Shown here: piece after piece, positions 11,530 to 23,059 of the stretch
How positions within the stretch are numbered: position 1 is the first letter of the stretch
Layout: every line of letters begins with the position of its first letter
Assembly: GCF_949628265.1 (NCBI RefSeq)
Contig: NC_088789.1
Location: 35,209,883 to 35,273,882 of the forward strand
Direction of reading: 5' to 3'
Origin: Cloeon dipterum
Taxonomy: Eukaryota; Arthropoda; Insecta; Ephemeroptera; Baetidae
DNA length: 64,000 nt
Position numbers and translations under genes: made by a program
Notes under the pieces: model-generated
Seen by the model: only the letters and a program-made list of their open reading frames with translations
Told to the model about the DNA's origin: nothing
The model's database searches: none

Positions 11530-14500
11530 TCAGAAGATGCCGGCCTGCTTCTTGAGGTTGGCGCGGCGCCACTGCGGCAGCGCCTCGAACGCGGCAAAGT
11601 CCATGCCGAAGAGTGTGCTGAACTCCTCATTCGACAGATGCATCTCCTTGTTTGTCGGGTCGACGTCCTCAGGAAGCTTTTCAGGGTCTTTCTCACTCAG
11701 CACGCTCAACGGGTACTTCGGGTAGTCCTTTAAAGAGATAAAATTAAATATTAAAGGACCAGTAAACCCAAAATGTGATGTTATTTGGTGAAAAATTAAT
11801 TTAATTGGTGCAAATAATTGACCAAAGCACTCAAATAGGCGACCTGAGGAAGGTCGGTGACAGGCAAAGATGAAAAATCGTGAACGAGTATCGCAAAATG
11901 TGCTCGAAAGTACTGAAAAAGTATTAAAAACCGGTCTCAGGTCGGGGTACCCTGAGAAAGGTCGTTAGGGTACCGCGAGTCAAAGCCCCGTCCAAGACCT
12001 GTCCGATGAGGGGTCGTGATAGATGATCGGACCAACGGCTGAATTTAAATAAAAATAAAACCAAATTTTCGACTTTTTCAAAATTCTGGTCGAAAAAAAT
12101 TCGTAATAATTCGAAAAATGGTCTGATTTTGAAAACGTAAACACGAACGGATGCGCCTCACCAAGGGGCATCGATTGGTACCTGAATCGGCGCCATCCGG
12201 CCCATAGGGCCCCACCTGGGCCTCAAAAATAAAAGTTTGAAATGTCACAAATCACGTTTTTAACTTTAAAAATTCATAACTCAGCTCCAAAATTAATTTA
12301 ATTGGTGCAAATAGTAAATCTGTCCTTAAGAAAGCCATTTTTAATGGCAATTAAGGACGCCATATTGGATTCTTTAAGATTAAAAATGGCCCACAATTTA
12401 AAAAATGGCGGTCATGACAGGATATAGCGTCCTACAGTTTAAAAACCAACACAATAATCTACCTCTGAAAGAATACAACAGAAATAAATTCAAGGTGGTG
12501 GCAGCAGGGTCCTTTAAGACAAATTCTCACCTTAAAGGTGGATCTGCCGCCATTGACAGAGCTGACGTCGAGCTTGATGACGCCATTTTGGCTGACGAGG
12601 TCGGCACGCATCTGCTCGAAGGACTTGTTTTCGCTCCACAGGTTCGGATTCCAAGCGCCGAAGAAGCCAGTGAAGTTCGGCGGCTCGAAACCCTGCTTGA
12701 GCTGCAGAAGGGGCGTGCCCTGACCGCGGCCCGAAGGGTCCGTGCGCAGGTACTCGAGGGCCAGCTCGACGGCCGCCTTCTGCTCGTCCTTGCGCGACTC
12801 GCTGCCCACCCACACGAAGATGCACTCGTTCGCGTCCAGCAGCATCACGTCCTCAGGGATCAGGTCGGTCTGGGCGAAGTTCACGATCTCTTCGGCACGG
12901 AACGTGCCTGTGGCGTTGGAACATTGGAACAGACGCGCTGGCATCGGGTCTGCAGCGTCGGAGAGACGTTTGCTGTAAAGGAATTTTTTGAATTTTAATG
13001 GCGGGAAAATCATTTTATAAGCGCCAGGGTCTTAAAAACACCATGTAAACCTGTTTGAGGTAATATCTGATTATTTTAAAGTAGATAAATGGAATTAAAA
13101 TTTCCAAGATGGCGGACTTTGAGAAATCCTTTAAGATTTCTAAATTAAAAATGGCGGAGTCTTTATAATTTTAGTAAAAAGAGCTGTCTTATATCTTGAT
13201 TTTAATGCTTTCTGGCCTCTTAAAAAATTCAAAATGGCGGACAGCTCCTTAAAGGTTCCTTTAAAGTTCAGGTTTTTTTCGTTACTCATTTCCAATCTGA
13301 CGTACCTGTCGGCGTAAGGCTCTTTCCCGCCAAGAACCTTCCAGAAGTCCTCCTTTTCCTGTCCTTCAGAGACGAAGGTGTTGTCTTCTCCACCCACCTT
13401 TGAGGCGATACCCTTGCCCATTTCTCGCTCGTCTCCCGTTGATCCCTTGCCGCACCAAACGTACACGCCCCCTTTGTGTTTCACTACAAACACGTCATTC
13501 GTGTTGAGCGACGCGGCTCTGAATGGCACCTGAAAAAGGTCAAAAAAACTATTAAAGGAGCCTTCAAGGTCATCATGCTTAAAGCTGTTGTGAGTGTAGT
13601 TCTGGCGTCTGTTTCCAAGATGGTGGACCATTCTTAAAGGATTCTTCAAGATGACCGCCATCTTGGATCACTTTTCGCGTAAATTTAACAATCCCAGAAA
13701 GCACTGGTACCTGAGTGGCCCTGGTGTTGATCTTGCTGTTGCCGTAGACCTGAAGCATGTACTCCTCAGGCACGACCCACTCGCGCGTCTTCTGTCCCTC
13801 AGACTCGTCAAAGGAGGACGCGTAGCCGCCGTTGATGATGATGAACTTGCCGGCGAAGAGCGAGAGGAAGTGCGGCGGCTCCTTGCCCTGAGTCACCCTG
13901 ACCTGAACGGCAGAGCCACCCAGCTCCATGTCCTTCTCCACGGCCTTCAGGGCCGCTGTACCCTGCTCATCCTGGGAGCTCTCCAGACCCTGAAATACGA
14001 TTTTTAATACTTCGGACTGAAGGAGGAGGGGAAGGCTCAGTTACCAGCCAGTAGTAGAGGATGTACTGCTCCTTGGTGCCGTTCAGGTAGGTGTACTTCA
14101 GCAGGTAGCAGTCGCCAGAGAAGAAGATACCTTCGTGTTTGTCTTCAACGTTCTCAAGGCCGAACTTTCGCACGCGCCACAGCTGCACGTCACCGCTCGC
14201 GTCGTCCACCAACTGCGTCTCGGCCGCCATCTGCGGCCTCTCGTGCAACGTCGTCGCGTCAAACACCGTTGACACTGTCCTGGCGATCCGGTTTGCTGCA
14301 AATAAGGAGTAGAAATCGTTAGAGTTGTACTGCGCATGTGCAATTAGTCTGGAAAGCTACTGTGCATGTCTAAAAAGGTTCCAGTGCCTTGTGCGCATGT
14401 CCCAAGGGCTTGGCCACCTACTGCGCACGTCCACAGGGTTCAAGTATCTACTGCGCACGTCTCAGAATTTACCACGCAAATTTCAAATGTTCCCGATCCT

Positions 14501-17500
14501 ACTGCGCATGTCCAAAGGATTCGGGTATCTACTGCGCATGTTTCAAAGCATCTGGTACATATTGCGCATACGTAGATGGCAACAAATACTACTGCGCATG
14601 CTCAGGGTCCGTCCCTGCTGCGCCGACATCATCAACCAACTCCACGCATGCGCAGTAGGTAAGAAATCAGTCACTCACCGGAATTTGGGCGCTGGTTGAG
14701 CATGGCGGGGCTGGTCTGGTCCTTGTTGCGCCATGAAACGAACAGCTGTTTGAAGTCGACTGGTTCGCCGCCATCGATCACCCTGGTGACGGCTGTGTGG
14801 CTCGGGTAGCCCTTCTTCTTGACGAAGCCGTGAGCGTTGCGCATCGCCTCCACGCGCTCCTTTGGACTGGCCCGCTTTCCCACCCACACCCAAATGCCGT
14901 TTGCACCGTTGTCCACGATGTAGGAGTCCTAAAATGGGGAAAAATTCAAGATGGCGGACATGATTGTGGATTTTTAACCATTTTTTGAACGTTAGAATTA
15001 TTGGAACAGGATTCACAGGATCCCAGTACGTTTATTTACTTGATATGCTTTAAATTTAAAAAATTCAAAATGGCGGCTGTATAGTTCCTTTAAGAATTTT
15101 CACCTTACTGCTTTAAAGTCGCCATTTTGGATCCTGATACAGCTAACAGAACTAATTTAATGTGAATCATGAATTTATAAATTTTCAAAATGGCGGCTTC
15201 CCAGTTCCTTTCAGGGTTTTCGCATATCATTTTTAAAGGCGCTGGTATAAAATTAAAAATGGCGGTTCACTTACAGTGGACGAGAGATCTGATTGGCTGA
15301 GCGGGCCGGTCTTGACCTCTGTGACCTTTAGAGTGCCTGACTCGTCGCTGCAGTGGTAAAGGCGGAGCTGCTGGCGCGCCGCGGTCTCGACTGCGGCGTC
15401 GTTCGCGTCCTCGGTGGCCTCGGCGATCTCCGACCTGGCCGCCTTGGGGTCCAGGTACAGCGACAGGATCTTCCTTTCGACGTCCGGAAGGGCGAGCTCC
15501 TGGCCCTCCTCGATGAAGACGACGCCAGTCGCCTCGTGCTCGGTCTTCAGCTGCTGGGCCATCTGGAAATTTTCGTTTCAGGTTGATTTTGTCAGGTTAG
15601 ACCTATGGGAGTTGTACCTTCGCCGCCGAGAGTTTTTCCATGTTGTTGGCCTTCTTGCCGGTCCACACGAAGACGATGTCCTTGGTGTCGATGATGAAGC
15701 AGTCGCCGCTGTTGAAGTGCTTCCAGCTGATGGCCGCCATCTCGGTCATCACGGGCGACCTGCGACCTTTCACCCTGTACAGCCGCGGCGTGAACGTGTC
15801 CGTCACCTTCTTGAAGCCGGAAGACACGCCCCCTTTCATCAGGCTGAAAAGCAGAGTGGATTTATTGTCGGTAATTATATTCCTAGCGAGGACATTCTGC
15901 CGAGATAAGGCTAATCTTTACATCTTTACGGCGACTAATTGCCATTAGCACTCGCCAAATAGCACCTTTTATGGCGTTGGCTCGTTAATTATATGATGGG
16001 ATTAAAGGTCGCAGCAGAGGACGATTTTTTTTTTAATTGTTTGATTTTTAAATAAAAATCAGAGCTAAATATTGGGTAAGATTTAAAATTTTTACATCGG
16101 TTAAAAGGTACCTGATTAACATTCCTGGGTTCAGAGACGACCCTTTTTCAGGTTCAGGGTGGTTAAAAATCCTGAACTTCAGGGTGGTTGAGCACCCTGA
16201 ATTTTTTAATTGATAAAAAATCGAATTTTTACCATTTTGTAAAATAAAAATTATTTTTACAGCCCTCCAGAATGAATTTTTCCTCGAAAGGTTGATTTTG
16301 AAAGGTGCTTACCGCATGCCCTTGGGAAAGTAAGCCTGAAAGCGGGAGGACTCCTGTCCCTGGATCTCTCGGTGCTGGACGGGCCCTCCGCCGAGCAGGT
16401 CGTCGAGCTCGACCGTCTTGTAAGCGGCGACGCCGGCCTCGTCCTGCGACGTCTCCAGCCCCAGCCAGAAGTGCAGGTGGATTTCAGGGTTGCCCTTGAC
16501 GGGAGACGGCTGAAAAAGGTCCGAATTAATAAAAATCGATTTAATTTTAATTTTATTTACCTTCATGTCGGCCGTGGCCGGCTTGCCGTACTCGGAGGCC
16601 GCGTAGACGATGTACGAGTCGCCCTCGGAGAACTGGCCGTACTGGTCCCTCGGCAGGGCCACCACCTTCAGGTTCTGAGTCAGACATAACATTCGTTAGT
16701 GGTGAATCACCCTGCATTTCTGCCTGTTGACATCAATTGTGCATGGCAGGATGATAAAAAAACGGCTCTCCGCCAAGTCAAACAGCGTGCGTGCAGATAA
16801 GATAAGTTTAGAATATCGTTGTCATTAATCAAACTGGTAATTTGGATGACATACGCCCTGGTACTACAAAATAAACGCTGATTTATCGTTTTAGGCGAAG
16901 GAAATTATTCGTTTAAAATTTTAATATTAATTTCAGGGAAGATTTGAATTTAAATTACAATTTCGGCTGCTGTTATAGGAAATATAGTAATTAAATTTAA
17001 CTATCCATTTAATTTTTTTAATGATTTAGACGGTTTATAGTTCGGCTTAAGGTTCAGGGTTGAAAAAAGGAAAAAAAAACTAATTGAAAACTTTAAATTA
17101 AAAATTTCTTTTTATATAATTTATTGACGAAATTGACCATTAGACTCAAATATGCAACCTGAGGAAGGTCGGTGACAGGTAAGGATGAAAAATCGCCACT
17201 TAGTATCGCTAAATTTACTCGAAAGAACGGAAAAAGTATTAAAAACCGGTCTGGGAGCGGATCTCAGGTCGGGGTACCCTGAAAAAGGTCGTTAGGGTAC
17301 CGCGGGTCAAAGCCCCTTCCGAGACCTTTCTGATGAGGGGTCGTGGTAGATGATCGGACGAACGGCCGAATTTAAATAAAAATAAAACCAAATTTTCGAC
17401 TTTTTCACTATTCTGGTGGAAAAAAATTCGTAGCAATTCGAAAAATGGTTTGATTTTGAAAAAGTAAACACGAACGGATGCGCCTCACTAAGGGGCATCG

Positions 17501-18018
17501 ATTGGTACTTGAATCGGCACCATCCGGCCCATAGGGCTCCGCCTGGGCCCCGAAAACCAAAATTTTGAAATGTCACAAATCACCTTTTTTGAACTTTAAA
17601 AATTAATAACTCGGCTTCTATGGGTCGTAGAGTAAAAATCCAAAGTTTATCTGACTCGCCGTAACATTCTACGTATTTTAGGCCATTCTACCGCCCCCGC
17701 CCGCCCCAAAAATCTGCGCTAATTTTAAGTTTGATTTAATTAATTTTTTTAATTCACCAATTAGCCGGATATGGTTTTAGACCTGAAATTACCCTTCCCC
17801 GCGATGAAACACGTTGAAATTCGCAACTATTTGCCTATATTTTTACACGAGCTTGACCAAAAATAAAAAATAAATTGCGGCTCTGAAATCTAATATTTGT
17901 ATAAATCTGGTAATAAATGAATTTTAGTTACCTCTATCCTCCATATGTGCAGTCCGGTGGAGTTGCGCGGGATGCTGGCGAAGGCCGGGTCGACGTTGCC
18001 TGCGTTGTTGCCTGACAT
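11530..18018 (-). CDS. Villin: six gelsolin modules plus headpiece, 11 exons, complete from the chosen start
   Basis: Villins bind, cap, bundle and sever actin filaments in the cytoplasm under calcium and phosphoinositide control. Exons (5' to 3'): 18018-17932, 16674-16561, 16509-16313, 15843-15618, 15562-15275, 14928-14679, 14295-14045, 13989-13711, 13529-13306, 12972-12531, 11727-11530. All phases join; the product is 851 aa (vertebrate villin is about 830). Gelsolin landmarks include [76 protein letters not shown] and [11 protein letters not shown]. The last exon has [19 protein letters not shown] and ends LKKQAGIF, the villin headpiece with its C-terminal basic-Gly-Phe signature. The first exon runs open upstream of this ATG to an acceptor at 18057-18058, so an upstream exon could lengthen the N-terminus, perhaps with a secretion signal. 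Closest animal families: villin, advillin and Drosophila quail. Confidence 0.93.
11833..12290 (+). repeat. Dispersed repeat R1 in the last villin intron
   Basis: Begins ACCTGAGGAAGGTCGGTGACAG, has the hairpin GGTACCCTGAGAAAGGTCGTTAGGGTACC (about 11947-11975), then the AAATGGTCTGAT, GGCCCATAGGGCCCCACCTGGGCC and ATAACTCAGCTCC segments. It matches the copies at about 711 and 17150 and lies antisense to the host gene. Confidence 0.8.
14327..14660 (+). repeat. 30-bp minisatellite with a TACTGCGCATGT core, in a villin intron
   Basis: The core TACTGCGCATG(T/C), with variants TGTGCATG and TGCGCACG, recurs with near-exact 30-bp spacing: cores near 14331, 14361, 14392, 14422, 14452, a decayed one near 14481, then 14503, 14533, 14563 and 14593. 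A reversed copy (GCATGCGCAGTAGG) ends it near 14646-14659. The segments between cores are unlike one another. Because 30 is a multiple of 3, spurious ORFs appear in all three plus frames. Confidence 0.85.
17150..17770 (+). repeat. Dispersed repeat R1 in the first villin intron
   Basis: The fullest copy: ACCTGAGGAAGGTCGGTGACAGG start, GGGGTACCCTGAAAAAGGTCGTTAGGGTACC hairpin (about 17271-17301), the conserved AATTCGAAAAATGG and GGCCCATAGGG segments, then TATGGGTCGTAGAGTAAAAA and a C-rich CCCCCGCCCGCCCC tail also present near 1240. No ORF is conserved between copies. Confidence 0.8.
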
Positions 18019-18056
18019 TGCGCCGACGAGCCCAACAATGTCCAAGTCTGCTTCGG

Positions 18057-19010
18057 CTGAGAGAGAGAGAACAAATTAGTGCGTGCAGCTCATCAACGAC
18101 ACGCAGAGAGCGAGAGATAATCGCGCCACATTCGATTGTTTAATCTAATCTCGGAAATATTCTCGTTCGGCTTGCTCGGGGCGCATTTTATATTTCTGTT
18201 GCTTTGCTCTCCACTTGAAATAGAAATAAAAATTAAACAAACCCAAATAATTATAATAATTGGTTCCCACGCGCGCAAGAGAATCGATCTGCTTTGAAAA
18301 GGAAGCAGCGGCGCAACAATTGTTGCTCGTCATGAATATTCTCGCGGATGCGGCCAGAGAGCTGCTGCTCTCGTAATTTCGAGCTATAACGGTGAATTTC
18401 GCGATTGCGGATAAATTGCTCTTTACCCGCAGCCAGATGATTGATTTAATGTAACTGTCACACAGTTATCTTCCTGGGTTCAAGCGTCAGTAATTAATGA
18501 TGAATCAGTTTCGCTTCAAATTCGATAAGATAAAATAATTTCTAGACTTGTAAATTCGAAAAATGCGATGCATTCGAGCGTGACGAGCCAGAAAGTGTGA
18601 AAAGAGGCATGCGCGACCTTTGTCTACCGCCCCTCGGCGGCCTTGACTCTCTCGCAGGTGGCGAAAATGGCTCCCAAAGGTGAAAATACCTGGTTTAAAG
18701 GGTCCGCGTCTAGTGCATGGCTGGCAGCGAGCGAACGAACGGGCGAGCGGCTTCGGCTCTTCCTCTCGAGCCACTGACCGTCCGTGCGTCCGTCCCCTCC
18801 CGGCATCGCCCTGGCAGCCGCCTCCCCTCCCGACCTGCGCCTAACGGCACACAGCCAGCCGGCCGCGCCGGCCGGCTCCTCTTTTTTATTTTTATTTTGC
18901 TCCTCGCTCGCCTCGCCTCGCTCACAATCAGCGCCTCGGGGAGCACTCACTCGCTCAGGGATTCCGATTTAAGGAGAGGAAAATTCAGGGAAAAATGAAG
19001 CCGTTTTATA
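18057..19010 (-). promoter_or_regulatory. Probable villin 5' region (promoter and non-coding first exon)
   Basis: The first coding villin exon begins after a CT-rich acceptor at 18057-18058, so at least one upstream exon must exist. The CpG-rich interval at about 18590-18970 is the only such patch between villin and TSFM. On the minus strand it has a candidate donor (GCGAGTGAGTGC, about 18940-18955). The transcription start cannot be fixed by eye. ORFs here lie on both strands and show no domain. Confidence 0.35.
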
Positions 19011-19349
19011 TATTTTGAAATTTTAATTTCACGCCTCGGTAGCTGCGTTGATTTAATAAGAGCCGCACTCTTGTTGTGACCAAACTTACCAACGAACGGA
19101 ACGCTTGAGTGAGCAAGCGTGAAAAATTCCTCGCCGCGCTTGAATATTCGTTAATAATTTTCACTAATTATTTGACTTGGCATTTCGGTGATTAATTATC
19201 TTTCACCGCTCCTTCGCCAAGACAGATTAATCCTTATCTCGAAATAACGGAACAAGAGCAATGTTGACTCTAGATGTACCTCGTCCGAGCTAATTTAATT
19301 CGTTTTAAAAAGAAAAAAATCAGTATTTATTATTAAAATGACTGAAACA

Positions 19350-20170
19350 AATCTGCAAGCCACGCCCCTTTATAATTCCGTCATTTTAAATCTGTCCCTG
19401 TCGGCCAGACGGGTCACGTGATCAGAGTGACGTCATTATTTACCGTGCGGCACGCCACCAAGGAGCCAACTTCACTCCGATCAGGTGACAGCATCGGGTT
19501 AGAGGGGCGTGGCACAATAATAAAACATGTATGTATAGCAACCATTATTTACAGAATTTTCAAGACCAACGCCGTTTTTAAGACTTTTGACGTCAAATAA
19601 AATAATTCTTTTCAGCCCCGCCCATTTCTGTGACTCTATCTAAGGTATTTCCATCCCTTATTTCTAATTCTGACACTTAAAATTACAAAATTCCGCGGTT
19701 TTCAGCACCGGCCACGCCCCTTTTCTAATTTCCCGGTAAGAACAAAAACGTTATTTAAAGAATTCTCAAGAACAACACCAATTTTAAGACTGTTGGCGCC
19801 AAATTAAGAAAATTCTTTCAAGCCACGCCCATTTCCGTGACTCAATCCAAGCCTATTTTAGGTATTTTCCTCCCTCTTTTCTAATTCTGACATTTAAAAT
19901 CACAAAAATTCCGCAGTTTTCATCGCCTGCCACGTCCCTTTTTCTAATTTCCCAGTAATAGCAACCAATTTTTACAGAATTCTTGAGACCAAAACCATTT
20001 AAATGACTTTTTGGCGCCAAATAAAAAAATTCTTTCAAGCCACGCCCATTTCCGCGGCTCAATCCAAGCCTATTTATCTATTATCCCCATTTACTTGGAA
20101 TGCTGACACTTAAAATTCCAAAAATCCACGGTTTTCAGCACCTGCCACGCCCACTTTACGAATTCTCCAA
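19350..20170. repeat. Tandem repeat of about 210-bp units, roughly 3.5 copies
   Basis: Units share CCACGCCCATTTCCGTGACTC (near 19619, 19827 and 20045), TTTCTAATTCTGACACTTAAAAT, AAATTCCGCGGTTTTCAGCACC, TTTACAGAATTCTCAAGACCAA and GGCGCCAAATAA. Spacing is about 208-218 bp. It is distinct from the 186-bp family and lies between the villin and TSFM genes. Confidence 0.75.
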
Positions 20171-20672
20171 CGAATTTTACGTTCTCTGGACGGTTAGTGC
20201 CTAATAAAACCCACCGGCAGCTATTAAAGAGGTATTTGGTTGCGTGAAAAAATTCTATTCACGGTCGGGCACATTTAATTGCCTCAACTCGTTCTTCCTC
20301 TCCCGACTATTTGCATACACAGACAATTATTTAGAAAAGGATCGACTCACCGAATGGGTTGCTGCAGGGCCGCAGGGAACGAGAGTGATGAGACACGTCT
20401 CTCTCTCTCTCTCTCGATCTTATCGCTGATAATATTCATCCAGGCAAATGGCGTGGCGTGTATCCCGCCCCGATTACAATAAAGAGCGTCTCTACATCCA
20501 CTCAGTCAATCAATGGTTATCAGGCTGCGATAAAAACTAGCCGTGTGTGAGTGTGTGTATATGCAGTCGATGGCATAATTTATTATTCGCTCGGCCCAAA
20601 TTAGTCACGACTGGGCCGCCTGACTCGAGAGATTAAATTGCAATTCTAAATTTCACAGGTTTCCTTTTTTGT
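20171..20672. other. Intergenic stretch 3' of TSFM
   Basis: A short CT repeat (about 20399-20415), a TG-rich run near 20546-20559, and TTTATT at 20579-20584, which is AATAAA on the minus strand and a plausible TSFM polyadenylation signal 89 nt past the stop. Nothing else is recognised. Confidence 0.4.
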
Positions 20673-22632
20673 TCAACACTTCTCGCCGCACTCGAAACGC
20701 GCAAAGTCCAAAATCGAAGCGTCGTGCTCCTCCAGGACGTTGCCCACGGTCTGGTTCACGTCCAGCAGGAACTCCTGGAAGATCAGAACCGACTCCGAGT
20801 CCGTGTCAGGGTTAGGGGAGTCCTTCTCAGGGTCGCCGATCCGCTCAGGACACATTCCTGGAAACAATAGGTTGAGGAATGAGTGTTAAGGGTTAGAAAC
20901 TAAAAAAATTGACCACCACACACTTGGCCCCCCCTCAAGAGCTGGAGTTTAGGAATGAAAAGAGGAAGATTGAGGAATTTTTGAGTGAAATTCCTTTGGT
21001 GTAGACTTCAAAAGTCTTAAATTAGGGAAAATTTTGAAGAGAAAAAATAAAAATGGCGGATTGACGGGTCCTTTAAAGTGCAATTTATGCCAATTTAAGG
21101 AGTTGGAAGCCTAAAATCGTTATTAAAAGTCAAAATCCATCCCTAATCATGTAAAATAAAGAATTTGAAAAATTCAAGATGGCGGACGCATGGGACTTTA
21201 AAGCCGCCATCTTGATTTTAACCAAAATAAATTGTCATAAACCTCCAGTGAACAAAAATGATCAAACACAAAAACCAAGATGGCCGCTTTAGTGTTTTAG
21301 CAACCGCCGCCATCTTTAAAAAATGGCGCTCACCGACAATGTGTTGACAAAGCTGCCTTCCGAGGATCTGCGTCTTCGGCGCCGAGTCCAGGGCGGCTTT
21401 GAAGGCGACCAGGGCGCCGTACCTGCCGCACAGCACAGGGCCGACGCCGAGCGAGTTCTCGGCAGGGTGCGTGTACCCTGACAGGTGCACCGCCGACCTG
21501 GGCGGCGCCTGCAACACGGCGCATCGCCGCAGTGACAGGTTCTCGCCCACGTTGCCGATCGCCAGGGCCACGTGGTCGGCCAAAGGGCCGCCCTCCTTGC
21601 CGCAGGGCACAGTCTTCAACTGATCAGCTGAAAGGAAACTCTGCAAATAGAACCGCCATTTTGAAAAATGTTAAAGGTTTAGTCGCCATTTTAAAACAGT
21701 AATGAGCTTTGGAGGCGACTCACGGCCACCATTTTGAAAATGTCCGCCATTTTGAAAATGTCCACCATTTTGAAAAATGCTAAAGGTTAAGACACCATTT
21801 TGAAAGAAGAATATGAGTTTTAGAGACGACTCACGGACGCCATTTTGGAAATTTTTACGTTTCAATCAAAAAATTCGTTCCGATACCTTCGTCAGGTTGT
21901 CCTGCGGAAGGGTCTTGGCGTGGTTGAGGCAGGCGGCCGCCACGCGTTCGACCAGCGAGCGGAAGGTCTTGTTCCTGGCGACGAAGTCAGTTTCGCAGTT
22001 GACCTCGACCATGGCGACGCAGCTCGAGTCGGAGGCCACGCCCACCAGGCCCTGCGCAGTCGCGCGGCCCTCGAGTTTGTTCGCCTTGGCCCAGCCTAGC
22101 GCCTTGGCCTGCTCGTGCAGCCACTCCTCCGCCTGAAACACCAATCCAACATGGCCGAGTGTGAGGGCGGGAAAATTCAAACTTGTTCCTTTAAAGATTT
22201 TCAAAATTCTTACGTTTATTTAGAATAAAAATGGTGGAAATTGCAGTTCTGGTTTGCAAATACAGTATTGAATGGAAATATGTGTCAAAAAATTACAATT
22301 TCAAACATTCTTAATGATTTTCAATATTTTTTATTTTTAAAATCCACGAATTTTCTGAATTCTAAACGAATTTCCAGCTAATGAACCACCCCACAGCCCT
22401 GAATCGGTTCGAAGGTGCGCCCTGCAGGGCCGAAGGGCCCTTGAAACCTCTGCCGAAGCGAATTTTTGGGAATTTTCGGGTTTTTTGGTACCTTGGTGAT
22501 GTCATTGCCGCAGACTTCGAGCGCCTTTTTGCAGTTGCTGAACGTGTAGCCGGTCTTTTTGCGCAGCTTGCCGAGCATGGCCTTGTCCAGCGACGCCCAC
22601 AGCGGCGCCGACGAGTGCAACAGCCGCTGCAT
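20673..22632 (-). CDS. TSFM: Mitochondrial translation elongation factor Ts, 4 exons, complete
   Basis: EF-Ts exchanges GDP for GTP on mitochondrial EF-Tu. Exons: 22632-22492, 22132-21887, 21640-21334, 20857-20673. Phases join and give 292 aa. The N-terminal [20 protein letters not shown] is the EF-Ts UBA-like signature; [13 protein letters not shown], the core motif [14 protein letters not shown], and a C-terminal [13 protein letters not shown] follow in the family order. The start at 22632 ([12 protein letters not shown]) gives a compact mitochondrial presequence; an in-frame ATG at 22827 would add 65 residues (357 aa), but that extension is not conserved in the duplicated copies, so it is probably 5' UTR. 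A frameshifted copy of exon 1 lies at 57803-57942. Confidence 0.93.
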
Positions 22633-22689
22633 CTCCGCCAACACGCGAAAAACGTGCCGAATCTGATGCAATTGGCGAGAAAAAACACG

Positions 22690-22990
22690 TCCGCCGGCTC
22701 GATCAGCTGCTCTGGTGGCCGCGAACGCTAAACGCCAAGGAGCGAGAAAAGCAGCGAGTGAGAGAGGTGCTGCCCCCGCGTAGCAACTGCGAGAATTATC
22801 TGCAGCCAGCAAGAACTGTGACGTCAATCAATTCAAACACTTTAGGCGCGAACTCCACGTTGTTTTTCTGTGGTACTAGTGGCAGCTAGTGCATCGATCG
22901 CGTCATTTTCAAAAATGAGAATTTAGAGGCGAGGAGCAGTTGCAAATGTCAAATTAAATAGATTAAAAACGTCGAGAATCGAACCAGGCA
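22690..22990. repeat. TSFM upstream block, duplicated elsewhere in the window (module A)
   Basis: The segment carrying GGCTCGATCAGCTGCTC, CGCCAAGGAGCGAGAAAA, GACGTCAATCAATTC, GGCGCGAACTCCACGTTG and GTCGAGAATCGAACCAGGCAACATT recurs as diverged copies at about 34240-34420 (3' part), 35505-35830 and 57985-58290. It is the immediate 5' flank of TSFM, so this copy probably contains that promoter. Confidence 0.75.
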
Positions 22991-23059
22991 ACATTTTTCA
23001 TGATATGATGCATTAAAACTTAAGAGCAACCATAATTTATGCGAAATAGAGCCACATTT

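Noticed and set aside
14325-14699. Cys/His-rich ORFs in all three plus frames
   Set aside because: Produced by the 30-bp minisatellite, whose length is a multiple of three; they lie in a villin intron on the other strand.
18505-18998. ORFs of 62-108 codons in the villin 5' region
   Set aside because: Present on both strands, Arg/Ala/Pro-rich from CpG composition, with no start context or domain; treated as promoter DNA.
22633-22827. Longer TSFM N-terminus from ATG at 22827
   Set aside because: The extra 65 residues lie in a block duplicated without coding constraint, and the shorter start already gives a normal mitochondrial presequence; kept only as an alternative.
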